Origin: JABSOG01 sp041583135
Lineage (GTDB): Bacteria > Pseudomonadota > Gammaproteobacteria > Enterobacterales > Alteromonadaceae
Assembly (NCBI GenBank): GCA_041583135.1
Contig: JBFHGJ010000165.1
Location: forward strand, 1-9,336
Direction of reading: 5' to 3'
Length of the DNA: 9,336 nucleotides
Positions 1-6,308 of the stretch are shown in pieces. Position numbers and translations under genes: made by a program. Below the pieces are notes generated by a model. The model was given only the letters and a program-made list of their open reading frames with translations. It was not told the origin of the DNA and did no database searches. The first letter of the stretch is position 1, and each line of letters opens with the position of its first letter.

Positions 1-3000
1 GCTATCAATCAAGGTGCTGAGCAAAAAAACCTTGCCGATATCGCGCTGCAAGCGCAATTAACACCCAAGCGTATTCGCTGGCAAGGGCTGAGCGTTAAAT
101 ACCAGCAATTTGGTCTGATAAGCGCAGGCTCACTGCAACAATCCAAGGCAAAACGAAAGCATTGGCAAATTGAAACCCAAAGCACGCTGACAACGCCAGA
201 TCAGCACCTTGCGCTAAGCGCTAAGGGATGGTTGGGGCAACTGAGTTTAACTGCCCAGCTAAAAGGCCAAGCCGGTGGCGAATTGGCCGTGAAAGTGAAT
301 CTAACCGAACAAAATTGGCCATTTGAATTGGCAGGTCATGTTGAGCAGGTGCCATTAGCGCCATGGCTAGAGACTAAGCTTGATGCACTAGCGTTACAGC
401 ATTTGGCACTACAAGGTGAGGGCAGCGCCGATGATTATCGCTTTGATTTATCGGCAGGGCTTTATTCAGAGCAAACTCAAAAAGTCGAAGTTGATGGTAA
501 ACTCAGTGGCAGTCTTAAGGGGCTAAATCTCAAACAGGCCCATGTACTCAATGGACCAACCAAAGTTAGCTTACAAGCCAGTGCAGATTGGCAACAGGCG
601 CTGGTGGCCAGTGCTAAAGCCAATATCGCCAAATTGCCGCTCAGCTGGTTTATCTCGCCGCAACAGGCGCCGATTGACTTAGCTGAAACCATTGACGCCG
701 ACATCGAAGTTAGCGCTGCGGCCGATGGTGAACACTGGGCTATCGGTATTCCTAAACTCAATGTGCGGGGTCAACTGCAAGGCAAGCCAGTGTTGGCTGA
801 TGCCAAATTAAGTCTTAACGAACAGCTCTATGGCGAGGTTGAACAGCTGGTGTTGAGCCTTGGAGATAGTCAGGTTGTACTCAGCGGTAAGCTTGCAGAT
901 GAGCTTGATTTACAAGGTGAGGTCAATATCAATCACAGCCCTGATACTTTGCTCCCGCTGCGCCTGGCTATGCAAGGTGAGCTTAAACTTTCTGGCAGCC
1001 GAACGGCGCCCAAGGTTTGGCTTGATGCCGATATTCCGGCGGTTGTACATAGTGAAGGTGAGCTTCATCAGGGCAAGGTTGAGCTGACTCTCAATGGTCA
1101 AAACGACTGGGCAGGGCAGTTGAGCCTAGGCGCTAAGCGCATGATTTATCAAGGTCAGCAGCTAAATGATGTTGCCGTGTTATTTATCGGCAGCAGGGCT
1201 GAACACCAATTGGATGTGGTGTCTTCCGGCGCAATTGCCGCTGCTATTTCCGCAAAGGGCAGTTGGCTCAATGAGCAGTGGCAAGGTCGCTTGGAGCAGG
1301 CCAGTTTCGACTTTACTCAGCATCCATCTTTGATTTTACCAACATTGACGCTTAAGGCGCCGCTGGTCATTCGTGCCGGGGTTGATCATTGGCGCTTGAG
1401 CGACCATTGTTGGCAAGTGGCGAGCAGTGAGTTGTGTATTGATGCCGAGCAAAATAGCGGCAAAGGCTCGCCCAATGGCCTTGCCCACGTCAAAGTGGCA
1501 TCGCTTAATCTTAAAGACCTGGAACCGTGGCTCACGCAAGCCGCGCAACTGAGCGGTAAAGCCAAAGGGGTGTTGTCTTTTAGTTGGGCGCAGGGCCGCT
1601 TAAATGCCATCAAAGGCGAGTTGAGCACCGCTGGCGTTGAGTTGACATCTGAACTTGAGGGCGAACGTACCACTTTACCCCTTGAACAATTAAGTGTGCA
1701 GTTAAATAGCGATAAAGCCAATGCTCAGCTCGATTGGCAGTTGCAATCATCATTAATTGGGGCGCTCAACGGACAACTGCATATGCCCATGACGGGTGAT
1801 GAACTGGTTCCTCGAGGCGAAGTCAATGTGGTGGATATGCAGCTTAAACCATTGGCACCGCTATTGAGTAAGTTGCTTAAACAACGGCTAAGTATTGAAG
1901 GCCAAGTGGCTGGTCAATTGCAATTGACCCAATTGGCTCGCTCACCAGTTGTGCACGGAACACTTGGGGTCAGCCAACTCACATTGGAAGGTGCGCTGCT
2001 GCCGGTAGCGCTAAAATCGTCAGAGGCGCAGTTGAACTTTCATGGTCAAGGGATGCGCTTGACGAGCCAGCTTTTTGGTCGCAAAGGTGGTGAGTTGTCG
2101 GTCGCTGGCGAGTTTGATTGGCAGCAAGAGTTAAGCGCTAAAGTCGCCCTTAATGGCAAGGACTTTTTACTCACCCCCGAGCCTAATATCAAGTTAACGG
2201 TCTCGCCAGATATTGAGGTGAGCTATCATGATAGCCGAGCGGATATTCGTGGTCAGTTGTCGGTGCCTTTTGGCCGTATTGAAGTTGAGCAATTACCAAA
2301 AGGCTTGGTACATCGCTCGGACGATCAAATCATTGTCGATGAGCCAATAAGAACCGTCAGCCGCTCCCCTGTGGATTACAAATTGAGTTTGACAGTCAGT
2401 GTGAAAGATGACTTTAGAGTCAAGGCCATGGGGCTAGATAGCTACATCACCGGGCAGATAGATCTGTCTAAACAGCCTGCCAAAGCATTGCTTGCCAGTG
2501 GGGAACTGTCACTTCGAGAAGGCACTTATAAAGCATTTGGCCAAGATTTGCAGATCAAAACAGGGCAAATTGGTTTCAACGGGCCTTTGGATAAACCCTA
2601 CATCAATATTAGAGCGATTCGAAACCCCTTGGTAACGGCCGATGAGGTCATCGCCGGGGTTGAACTCAGTGGCAGCATTGCCAAACCTGATTTGACCATC
2701 TACTCGCAACCGGCAATGGAGCAAGCCAAGGCGCTGGCCTATTTGCTTTATGGTCAGCCACTGGGTGAGGGGGAAGACTCCGACAGCAATGTATTGACCA
2801 CGTTACTGCTGACCCAAAGTATTGAGCAAAGCAAAGGGGTGGTGTCGAAAATTGGTGAAAAACTGGGCTTTTCTGATGTTTCAATCAGCGCCAAAGGCAG
2901 TGGTGATAATACCAAAGTTGAAGTCTCTGGCTATTTATCGCCAAGCTTTCAGGTGAGCTACCGCGTGGGCGTGTTTGAGTCGCTCAGTGAAATTGCCATT

Positions 3001-3093
3001 CGTTATCGGGTGTTTGGTAAGCTGTATATTGAAGCGACCAGCGGGCTATATGACAGCATCGATTTGCTTTATAAGTTTGATTGGGGCGATTAA
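1..3093 (+). CDS. tamB: TamB, translocation and assembly module protein (5'-truncated by window edge)
   Basis: This is the C-terminal 1030 residues of TamB, the inner-membrane-anchored, periplasm-spanning partner of the outer-membrane Omp85 protein TamA. The pair helps assemble some outer-membrane proteins, and the AsmA-like family is also linked to phospholipid transport. The frame is open from base 1 with no stop, so the TTG at 232 is not the start; the real start and the N-terminal signal anchor lie upstream. Family members are about 1250-1300 residues, so roughly 220-300 are missing. What is visible is a long run of alternating polar/hydrophobic beta-strand segments, as expected for the beta-groove fold. 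It ends in the conserved TamB C-terminal (DUF490) domain over about the last 330 residues, with the motif EKLGFSDVSISAKGSGD and a final strand ending LYIEATSGLYDSIDLLYKF, a typical TamB end. tamA would be expected just upstream, outside the window. The gene converges on the oxygenase at 3121-3795 with a 27-base gap. Confidence 0.93.
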   Translation, partial: AINQGAEQKNLADIALQAQLTPKRIRWQGLSVKYQQFGLISAGSLQQSKAKRKHWQIETQSTLTTPDQHLALSAKGWLGQLSLTAQLKGQAGGELAVKVNLTEQNWPFELAGHVEQVPLAPWLETKLDALALQHLALQGEGSADDYRFDLSAGLYSEQTQKVEVDGKLSGSLKGLNLKQAHVLNGPTKVSLQASADWQQALVASAKANIAKLPLSWFISPQQAPIDLAETIDADIEVSAAADGEHWAIGIPKLNVRGQLQGKPVLADAKLSLNEQLYGEVEQLVLSLGDSQVVLSGKLADELDLQGEVNINHSPDTLLPLRLAMQGELKLSGSRTAPKVWLDADIPAVVHSEGELHQGKVELTLNGQNDWAGQLSLGAKRMIYQGQQLNDVAVLFIGSRAEHQLDVVSSGAIAAAISAKGSWLNEQWQGRLEQASFDFTQHPSLILPTLTLKAPLVIRAGVDHWRLSDHCWQVASSELCIDAEQNSGKGSPNGLAHVKVASLNLKDLEPWLTQAAQLSGKAKGVLSFSWAQGRLNAIKGELSTAGVELTSELEGERTTLPLEQLSVQLNSDKANAQLDWQLQSSLIGALNGQLHMPMTGDELVPRGEVNVVDMQLKPLAPLLSKLLKQRLSIEGQVAGQLQLTQLARSPVVHGTLGVSQLTLEGALLPVALKSSEAQLNFHGQGMRLTSQLFGRKGGELSVAGEFDWQQELSAKVALNGKDFLLTPEPNIKLTVSPDIEVSYHDSRADIRGQLSVPFGRIEVEQLPKGLVHRSDDQIIVDEPIRTVSRSPVDYKLSLTVSVKDDFRVKAMGLDSYITGQIDLSKQPAKALLASGELSLREGTYKAFGQDLQIKTGQIGFNGPLDKPYINIRAIRNPLVTADEVIAGVELSGSIAKPDLTIYSQPAMEQAKALAYLLYGQPLGEGEDSDSNVLTTLLLTQSIEQSKGVVSKIGEKLGFSDVSISAKGSGDNTKVEVSGYLSPSFQVSYRVGVFESLSEIAIRYRVFGKLYIEATSGLYDSIDLLYKFDWGD

Positions 3094-3100
3094 GCCCCAA
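3081..3100. terminator. Hairpin spanning the tamB stop codon, possible bidirectional terminator
   Basis: The sequence is a perfect 7-bp inverted repeat, TTGGGGC / GCCCCAA, with loop GATTAA. The loop carries the last tamB codon and its TAA stop. It lies between two convergent genes with only 27 bases between their stops, so it could end transcription from both sides. Neither strand has a clear T-run after the stem, so it is not a textbook intrinsic terminator. It may instead protect 3' ends or work together with Rho. Confidence 0.4.
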
Positions 3101-3120
3101 TATACGGCGTAAAGCCATCA

Positions 3121-3795
3121 CTATCTTGGCGGGTCAACCTTGGTTGACACCGAAGTATTTAAGCGGAACCAGCCTGCTATCGAGTAGCGGTCGCGTCTGG
3201 CTGGCAGCACTTCATGAGGAAATTCTTCACTCAAAAATAGCGCAACAGTGCCCATCAGTGGTGTAACTTTAATCCCTTCATTGTCGAATTCATCTTGATA
3301 GAGCACCATTTCACCACCATCATCGATTTGCCAGCCGGGGTTTAAATAGACCACCATAGACAGAACTCGATTGGCCTCACCTTTGAAGGCGTCGAGGTGT
3401 CTTTTGTAGTAGTCGCCACGGCGATAGTGGGCAAAGTGGCTTTCGAAAGAAAACAGCCCAAGAAACAATCGACGGTTAAGATACTGTTGTAGGCGTGCTG
3501 ACCAGTTGAGCCATTGCTGCCCTGCGGTTGATTCTCCGTTGATCCAACAGATCTCGTCGGTGCGGACAAACTCACTTTTGACATAATCATCACCACGGCC
3601 GATACCGGCGTCACTGAATTGATGGTCGTTCATCTGATTGAGGTGTTGATATAGAGCGTTGCATAACTCAGGCGGCAATGCCGCTGGATTGATACTGTAG
3701 CCTTTGTGTTGTAGGTCTGCTGCGATGCGTTCAAATAAGCCATCGTCAAAGCCTTCATTGCTGCCGTGCAGTAACGGGGAAAGTGCGTTGTTCAA
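3121..3795 (-). CDS. 2-oxoglutarate/Fe(II) dioxygenase, EF-Tu prolyl-4-hydroxylase-like (PPHD/EGLN type)
   Basis: This is a cytoplasmic 2OG-Fe(II) oxygenase of 224 residues with no signal peptide. Iron ligands are visible as H133 and D135 (in YKRHLDAF) and distal H194 (FPHEVLPA), with R203 nine residues later as the 2OG-binding arginine in DRYSIAGWF. The segments around AGIGRGDD (63-70), LFLGLFSFESHFAHY (110-124) and VYLNPGW..DGG (149-161) resemble the Pseudomonas prolyl hydroxylase PPHD, a bacterial relative of human EGLN/PHD that hydroxylates a proline in the switch I loop of EF-Tu. The similarity is recalled from family knowledge and was not aligned. The start is TTG at 3795: an in-frame TAA lies two codons upstream, and a GGAG sits 8 bases before the TTG. 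An ATG four bases upstream of the TTG (3797-3799) is in another frame and runs only 14 codons. It is the only gene here facing tamB and is probably monocistronic. A different protein substrate is possible. Confidence 0.85.
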   Translation of the reverse strand: MNNALSPLLHGSNEGFDDGLFERIAADLQHKGYSINPAALPPELCNALYQHLNQMNDHQFSDAGIGRGDDYVKSEFVRTDEICWINGESTAGQQWLNWSARLQQYLNRRLFLGLFSFESHFAHYRRGDYYKRHLDAFKGEANRVLSMVVYLNPGWQIDDGGEMVLYQDEFDNEGIKVTPLMGTVALFLSEEFPHEVLPARRDRYSIAGWFRLNTSVSTKVDPPR

Positions 3796-3810
3796 CCATT
3801 AAACTCCGAG

Positions 3811-3916
3811 AAAATGCCAAAAATTCGGTTAAAACCAGCGACGAAGTTAAAGATGGGAGGAAAATGCGCTGGGCCAAAGTGACAAACGTCAGAGGGGCTG
3901 CGCATATTGGCATTTT
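3811..3916. repeat. Pair of 10-bp inverted repeats flanking about 86 bases upstream of the oxygenase gene
   Basis: AAAATGCCAA at 3811-3820 is matched by its exact reverse complement TTGGCATTTT at 3907-3916. The left copy overlaps the region just before the Shine-Dalgarno of the oxygenase gene, so the pair frames its likely promoter region. It could be two operator half-sites, the ends of a tiny decayed mobile element, or chance. No flanking target duplication is obvious. Confidence 0.4.
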
Positions 3917-3929
3917 TTACAGCTCTTTT

Positions 3930-3957
3930 GCAAGTGTTAAAGCGGCAAGTGTTAAAG
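3930..3957. repeat. Short tandem duplication (13 bp, period 15) over the stop codon of the Rpn remnant
   Basis: GCAAGTGTTAAAG occurs at 3930-3942 and again at 3945-3957, separated by two bases. The right copy contains the TAA stop (3952-3954) of the minus-strand Rpn remnant. It looks like a replication-slippage duplication at the decayed end of that gene. No function is apparent. Confidence 0.6.
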
Positions 3958-4335
3958 TTGGCTTTGTAGCTTTTTAATCTCAGGGATCGAAAGGCCAGTG
4001 AGCTTGGCGATAAATTTGATCTCACAACCTTCTTTGAGGAGGTTTTTTGCCACCGCCAAGCGCTCTTGGTGTCGGCCTAACTTTTCGAAATATTCTGCAC
4101 CTGTCATTATCTCACCTCGTATCGGTTGCGGTAAGTTGTCGTTATGGCGCATAAATGCCTTTATGCTTTGTTTGTCGCCGACACCAAATACATAGTTGAT
4201 CGTAGACCTGACAAATTGTGGCGTGATGTAGTCGCTTAAGTCCATAGTGTTTAATTGCTGAGCAAGGGTTAAAAGAAACTGATGAACTTCTCGTTCACGA
4301 CTTCTTTTAAGCGCTAGGGTCTGGCGACAAATCAT
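3952..4335 (-). pseudogene. Remnant of an Rpn-family / Transposase_31 (PD-(D/E)XK) protein, C-terminal part only
   Basis: The frame encodes up to 127 residues. Its C-terminal half looks like the tail of Rpn-family recombination-promoting nuclease/putative transposase proteins: a helical region (LSDYITPQFVRSTINYVFGVGD), then MTGAEYFEKLGRHQERLAVA, then a small helix-turn-helix-like end (KNLLKEGCEIKFIAKLTGLS). Intact members are usually about 280-330 residues and begin with a PD-(D/E)XK nuclease domain, which is absent here. Upstream there is room for only 14 more codons before the astB stop codon, in the same frame. No good Shine-Dalgarno precedes the ATG at 4335. I therefore read it as the surviving 3' part of a mobile-type gene, cut when the astB end was joined to it. 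It could still be translated as a short protein. The family call is from motif recognition and was not aligned. Confidence 0.6.
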
Positions 4336-4377
4336 TTGCCGCCGGATTGATTGGGAATAAAGCTTTGCTATTGTTGG

Positions 4378-5715
4378 TTAGCGCTGGAACGGATAGATTG
4401 AACCTAGCTTGAGGATTTGTGTCAGTTCATCAAGGGCGGTTCTGACTTCGTTGAGCAGTTCGCTGGAACCTAAGTCGGCGGGGCTGAGCCTATCGCGATA
4501 ATGTTTGTCAATCCAGCTATCTAAGGTGGAAAACAGCTCAGGCGTCATCACGCAGGCTTGGTTGATACCGCTGGCCTCTTGTTCATTCAACACCACTCTT
4601 AAACGTAAGCAGGCTGGGCCGCCGCCGTTTCGCATACTTTGGCGCAGGTCGCGATAGATAACCTCTGCAATCGGGTTATCGCTGGTGATGAGTGAATCAA
4701 GGTAGCTTTTGATCTCAGGCATTTGCTCACATTCACTAGGCGCAACAATCGCCATGGTGTTGTCGTTTAAAGAGATGATTTGGCTGTTGAATAGATAGCT
4801 GTTTACCGCCGCCTCGATTGAAACCGCGCAGGTCGGTACTTCAATGGCGTATAGCTTTTGCTCGCCAAAGCTTTGCTGCAATTGTGCCATGACTCTTGGC
4901 GTATCAAGATAAGCCTGCTCATGATAGAGATAGAGGTTTTTGTTACCAACTGCGATAACATCGTTATGAAACACACCTGCGTCTATTACTGCCGGATTTT
5001 GTTGGGCAAATATGGTTTTTTCCGGTGCTAACTGGTGCAATCTAGCGACAGCTTCGCTGGCTTGTTTGGTGTGCCTTGCCGGAAATTTGAGCGGTGCCGG
5101 TTGCGAGGGGTCAAAGCCGTCGCGACCATAAACAAACAACTGTACGCCGGCATCACCATAGCGACTACAAAGGCGGGTATGATTGGCTGCACCTTCATCA
5201 CCAAACTGGCTGACTTGGGGTAGGGCATCGTGGTGAACAAAATAGCGCTCGTCTTGAAATGTGGCTTTGAGTATTTTGCTGGTCTGTGACGCTTCAATGG
5301 CCCTGTGATATTTATCACTCAAATTTGCGGGGGTAAAGTGTACTTTGCCATCTTGAGCATCTGGGCTTGGACAAACGGTGGCGGCATTGGCTGTCCACAT
5401 TGAAGAAGCTGAGCTGACATTAGCTAGCAGTGCAGGGGCCTGCTTTGCGGCTTGGCATAAGACTTTTTCATCACTACCACTAAACCCCAGTTGTCTTAGG
5501 GCTTCGATACTTGGCCGCTCTTGAGGTGCTAGCACCATTTGTTTTAGCCCCAAATCGCTGAGCTGTTTCATCTTATTCAGCCCTTGCTTAGCGGCCATCA
5601 GTGGGTTGGACTGGCTGTTTTTGTTGGCATTAGAGGCGACATTGCCAAAAGACAGACCGCAGTAGTTATGGGTCGGTCCAATTAGACCATCACAGTTGAA
5701 CTCAAAATATTGCAT
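4378..5715 (-). CDS. astB: N-succinylarginine dihydrolase
   Basis: AstB carries out the second step of the arginine succinyltransferase (AST) pathway. It hydrolyses N2-succinylarginine to N2-succinylornithine, two ammonia and CO2, letting the cell use arginine as a nitrogen or carbon source. The product has 445 residues, close to E. coli AstB (447), and is cytoplasmic. The amidinotransferase-fold catalytic residues are in place: E174 (FGDEGAANH), H250 (AGVFHNDVIAVGN) and C369 (NGGGPACLRLRV). The N-terminal motif FNCDGLIGPTHNYCGLSFGN is typical. The start is well set by AAGGAG nine bases upstream of the ATG, with a promoter just before it. No other ast gene lies in the window, whereas E. coli keeps astCADBE together, so astB stands alone here. 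No terminator is visible after its stop, and the frame stays open into the Rpn remnant. Confidence 0.97.
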   Translation of the reverse strand: MQYFEFNCDGLIGPTHNYCGLSFGNVASNANKNSQSNPLMAAKQGLNKMKQLSDLGLKQMVLAPQERPSIEALRQLGFSGSDEKVLCQAAKQAPALLANVSSASSMWTANAATVCPSPDAQDGKVHFTPANLSDKYHRAIEASQTSKILKATFQDERYFVHHDALPQVSQFGDEGAANHTRLCSRYGDAGVQLFVYGRDGFDPSQPAPLKFPARHTKQASEAVARLHQLAPEKTIFAQQNPAVIDAGVFHNDVIAVGNKNLYLYHEQAYLDTPRVMAQLQQSFGEQKLYAIEVPTCAVSIEAAVNSYLFNSQIISLNDNTMAIVAPSECEQMPEIKSYLDSLITSDNPIAEVIYRDLRQSMRNGGGPACLRLRVVLNEQEASGINQACVMTPELFSTLDSWIDKHYRDRLSPADLGSSELLNEVRTALDELTQILKLGSIYPFQR

Positions 5716-5745
5716 TTATACTTACTCCTTGCGCTGAGGTAAGGG

Positions 5746-5773
5746 AGTATAGCAATTTATTGGCCAACTTTAA
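5746..5773 (-). promoter_or_regulatory. Candidate sigma-70 promoter of astB (extended -10)
   Basis: On the minus strand, TATACT (5746-5751) is preceded by TGC, forming an extended -10. A weak -35-like TTAAAG (5768-5773) lies 16 bases upstream. Transcription would start near 5739, giving a leader of about 25 bases with the AAGGAG site. The spacer holds the palindrome TTGGCCAA (5760-5767). AATGAATTAA (reverse complement of 5770-5779) resembles one half of an ArgR box, but the second half is missing, so ArgR control is only a suggestion. Confidence 0.45.
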
Positions 5774-5887
5774 TTCATTGATTTGGCTAAATACTCTAAT
5801 GATTTTACTGCGAAGTGCACTATGTTGGTGCAATGACAAGGGACAGTATGGCTATCTATGGAAAGAAAATGCGACATTATGGCGCAT

Positions 5888-5929
5888 TGCATTGTCTACT
5901 CCTTATATCCCTATCGCCTACGAATGTTC
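5888..5929 (+). repeat. Module A, copy 1 (42 bp)
   Basis: The 42 bases are identical to 6177-6218. The copy starts TGCATTGTCTACTCC and ends CTACGAATGTTC. Here A is followed at once by module B, with a two-base overlap. Confidence 0.9.
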
Positions 5930-5978
5930 TCGGCTTTGGCATCCTGCGTCGCTCTACCTCATTCATCCATGAATTCGC
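5928..5978 (+). repeat. Module B, copy 1 (51 bp)
   Basis: The copy matches 6126-6176 at 47 of 51 positions by eye. It starts TCTCGGCTTTGGCATCC and ends in TCGC. The four mismatches lie in its right half. It overlaps the end of A1 by two bases. Confidence 0.85.
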
Positions 5979-5985
5979 CGACACC

Positions 5986-6007
5986 GACAGCGTGCTCCTG
6001 CACTGTC
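5986..6007. other. Hairpin in the spacer of the repeat element
   Basis: GTGC-TCCT-GCAC (5992-6003) forms a stem-loop extended by outer GACA/TGTC pairs across a two-base bulge. TGTC (6004-6007) can instead pair with GACA at 6016-6019, so two alternative folds are possible. It suggests that the element folds if transcribed. Confidence 0.45.
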
Positions 6008-6029
6008 TTAGTACCGACATACCTGTAGG

Positions 6030-6111
6030 CAACGTAGGCATGACCCACAGGATGTGGGAAATACAGAAATTGCAGGAGCAATATTTCTGTAACCGGCCAT
6101 CCATGGCCATA
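6030..6111 (+). repeat. Module D-C, copy 1, split by a 50-bp insert
   Basis: D1 (6030-6041, CAACGTAGGCAT) and C1 (6092-6111) together equal the contiguous 32 bases at 6223-6254, but here they are separated by 6042-6091. C contains GGCCAT-CC-ATGGCC, itself a small hairpin. Confidence 0.85.
6042..6091. repeat. 50-bp double-hairpin insert inside module D-C
   Basis: The segment holds two inverted repeats: CCCACA-GGA-TGTGGG (6044-6058) and ACAGAAAT / ATTTCTGT (6063-6070 with 6083-6090), the latter with an inner TGC / GCA pairing. It is exactly absent from the second D-C copy. It is either a small inserted palindromic unit or a segment deleted from copy 2. Confidence 0.75.
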
Positions 6112-6125
6112 TATCGACAATATGC

Positions 6126-6176
6126 TCTCGGCTTTGGCATCCTGCGTCGCCCTACCTCCTTCGTCCATGAAGTCGC
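6126..6176 (+). repeat. Module B, copy 2 (51 bp)
   Basis: This is the direct repeat of 5928-5978, 198 bases away, with four substitutions. It abuts A2 exactly at 6176/6177. Confidence 0.85.
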
Positions 6177-6218
6177 TGCATTGTCTACTCCTTATATCCC
6201 TATCGCCTACGAATGTTC
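6177..6218 (+). repeat. Module A, copy 2 (42 bp)
   Basis: The 42 bases are identical to 5888-5929, 289 bases away in direct orientation. Here A directly follows module B2 with no gap, the reverse of the order in the left half. Confidence 0.9.
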
Positions 6219-6222
6219 CAGA

Positions 6223-6254
6223 CAACGTAGGCATACCGGCCATCCATGGCCATA
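6223..6254 (+). repeat. Module D-C, copy 2, contiguous (32 bp)
   Basis: The 12-base D and 20-base C parts are joined directly. The copy ends at the A-run that opens the protease terminator, so the element reaches right up to that terminator. Confidence 0.85.
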
Positions 6255-6280
6255 AAAAAAGGCACCCGAGGGTGCCTTAA
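6254..6280 (-). terminator. Rho-independent terminator of the S8 protease gene
   Basis: Read on the minus strand, AAGGCACC-CTCG-GGTGCCTT forms an 8-bp stem with a four-base loop (6259-6278), followed by a run of seven T (6254-6260, the first two being the last stem bases). It starts about 30 bases after the protease stop codon. This is a textbook intrinsic terminator and the clearest in the window. Confidence 0.92.
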
Positions 6281-6308
6281 AATGAGGAAGAAATTTACAA
6301 TGGTTTGA

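Larger units (their letters stand above)
5888..6254. repeat. Composite intergenic repeat element made of duplicated, reordered short modules
   Basis: This non-coding block fills most of the 593-base gap between the protease and astB. In plus-strand order it reads A1 (5888-5929), B1 (5928-5978), a hairpin-rich spacer, D1 (6030-6041), a 50-base insert, C1 (6092-6111), B2 (6126-6176), A2 (6177-6218), D2-C2 (6223-6254). The A, C and D pairs are identical and B differs at 4 of 51 bases. The order A-B in the left half becomes B-A in the right half. Long minus-strand frames cross it, but the modules are read in different frames relative to one another, which argues against protein coding. It resembles dispersed intergenic repeats or non-autonomous mobile elements. 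Whether other copies exist in the genome cannot be seen from here. Confidence 0.8.

Noticed and set aside
232..234. TTG as the start codon of tamB
   Set aside because: The same frame is open without a stop from base 1, and TamB proteins are longer than the 953 residues this start would give; the gene is simply cut by the window edge.
3795..3799. ATG at 3797-3799 as start of the PPHD-like oxygenase
   Set aside because: It is in a different frame and meets a stop after 14 codons; it would need a frameshift for which there is no other sign.
4349..4377. A terminator directly after astB
   Set aside because: Only the loopless palindrome AAAGCTTT is present; no stem-loop followed by T residues was found.
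5877..6243. Two overlapping minus-strand reading frames (5959-6243 and 5877-6140) as small proteins sharing FVGDRDIRSRQC
   Set aside because: The shared words come from the DNA modules. Module B is read in different phases in the two frames relative to module A, ribosome sites are missing, and no domain is seen. They are best treated as repeat-derived spurious frames.
5888..6254. A CRISPR array
   Set aside because: Only two copies of each unit, of unequal lengths, with irregular spacing and changed order; no cas genes are near.
5815..6255. A 146-codon plus-strand frame through the repeat element
   Set aside because: It is made almost entirely of the repeated modules, has repeated tyrosine/proline-rich words as artefacts, and lacks a Shine-Dalgarno; its end coincides with the terminator A-run.
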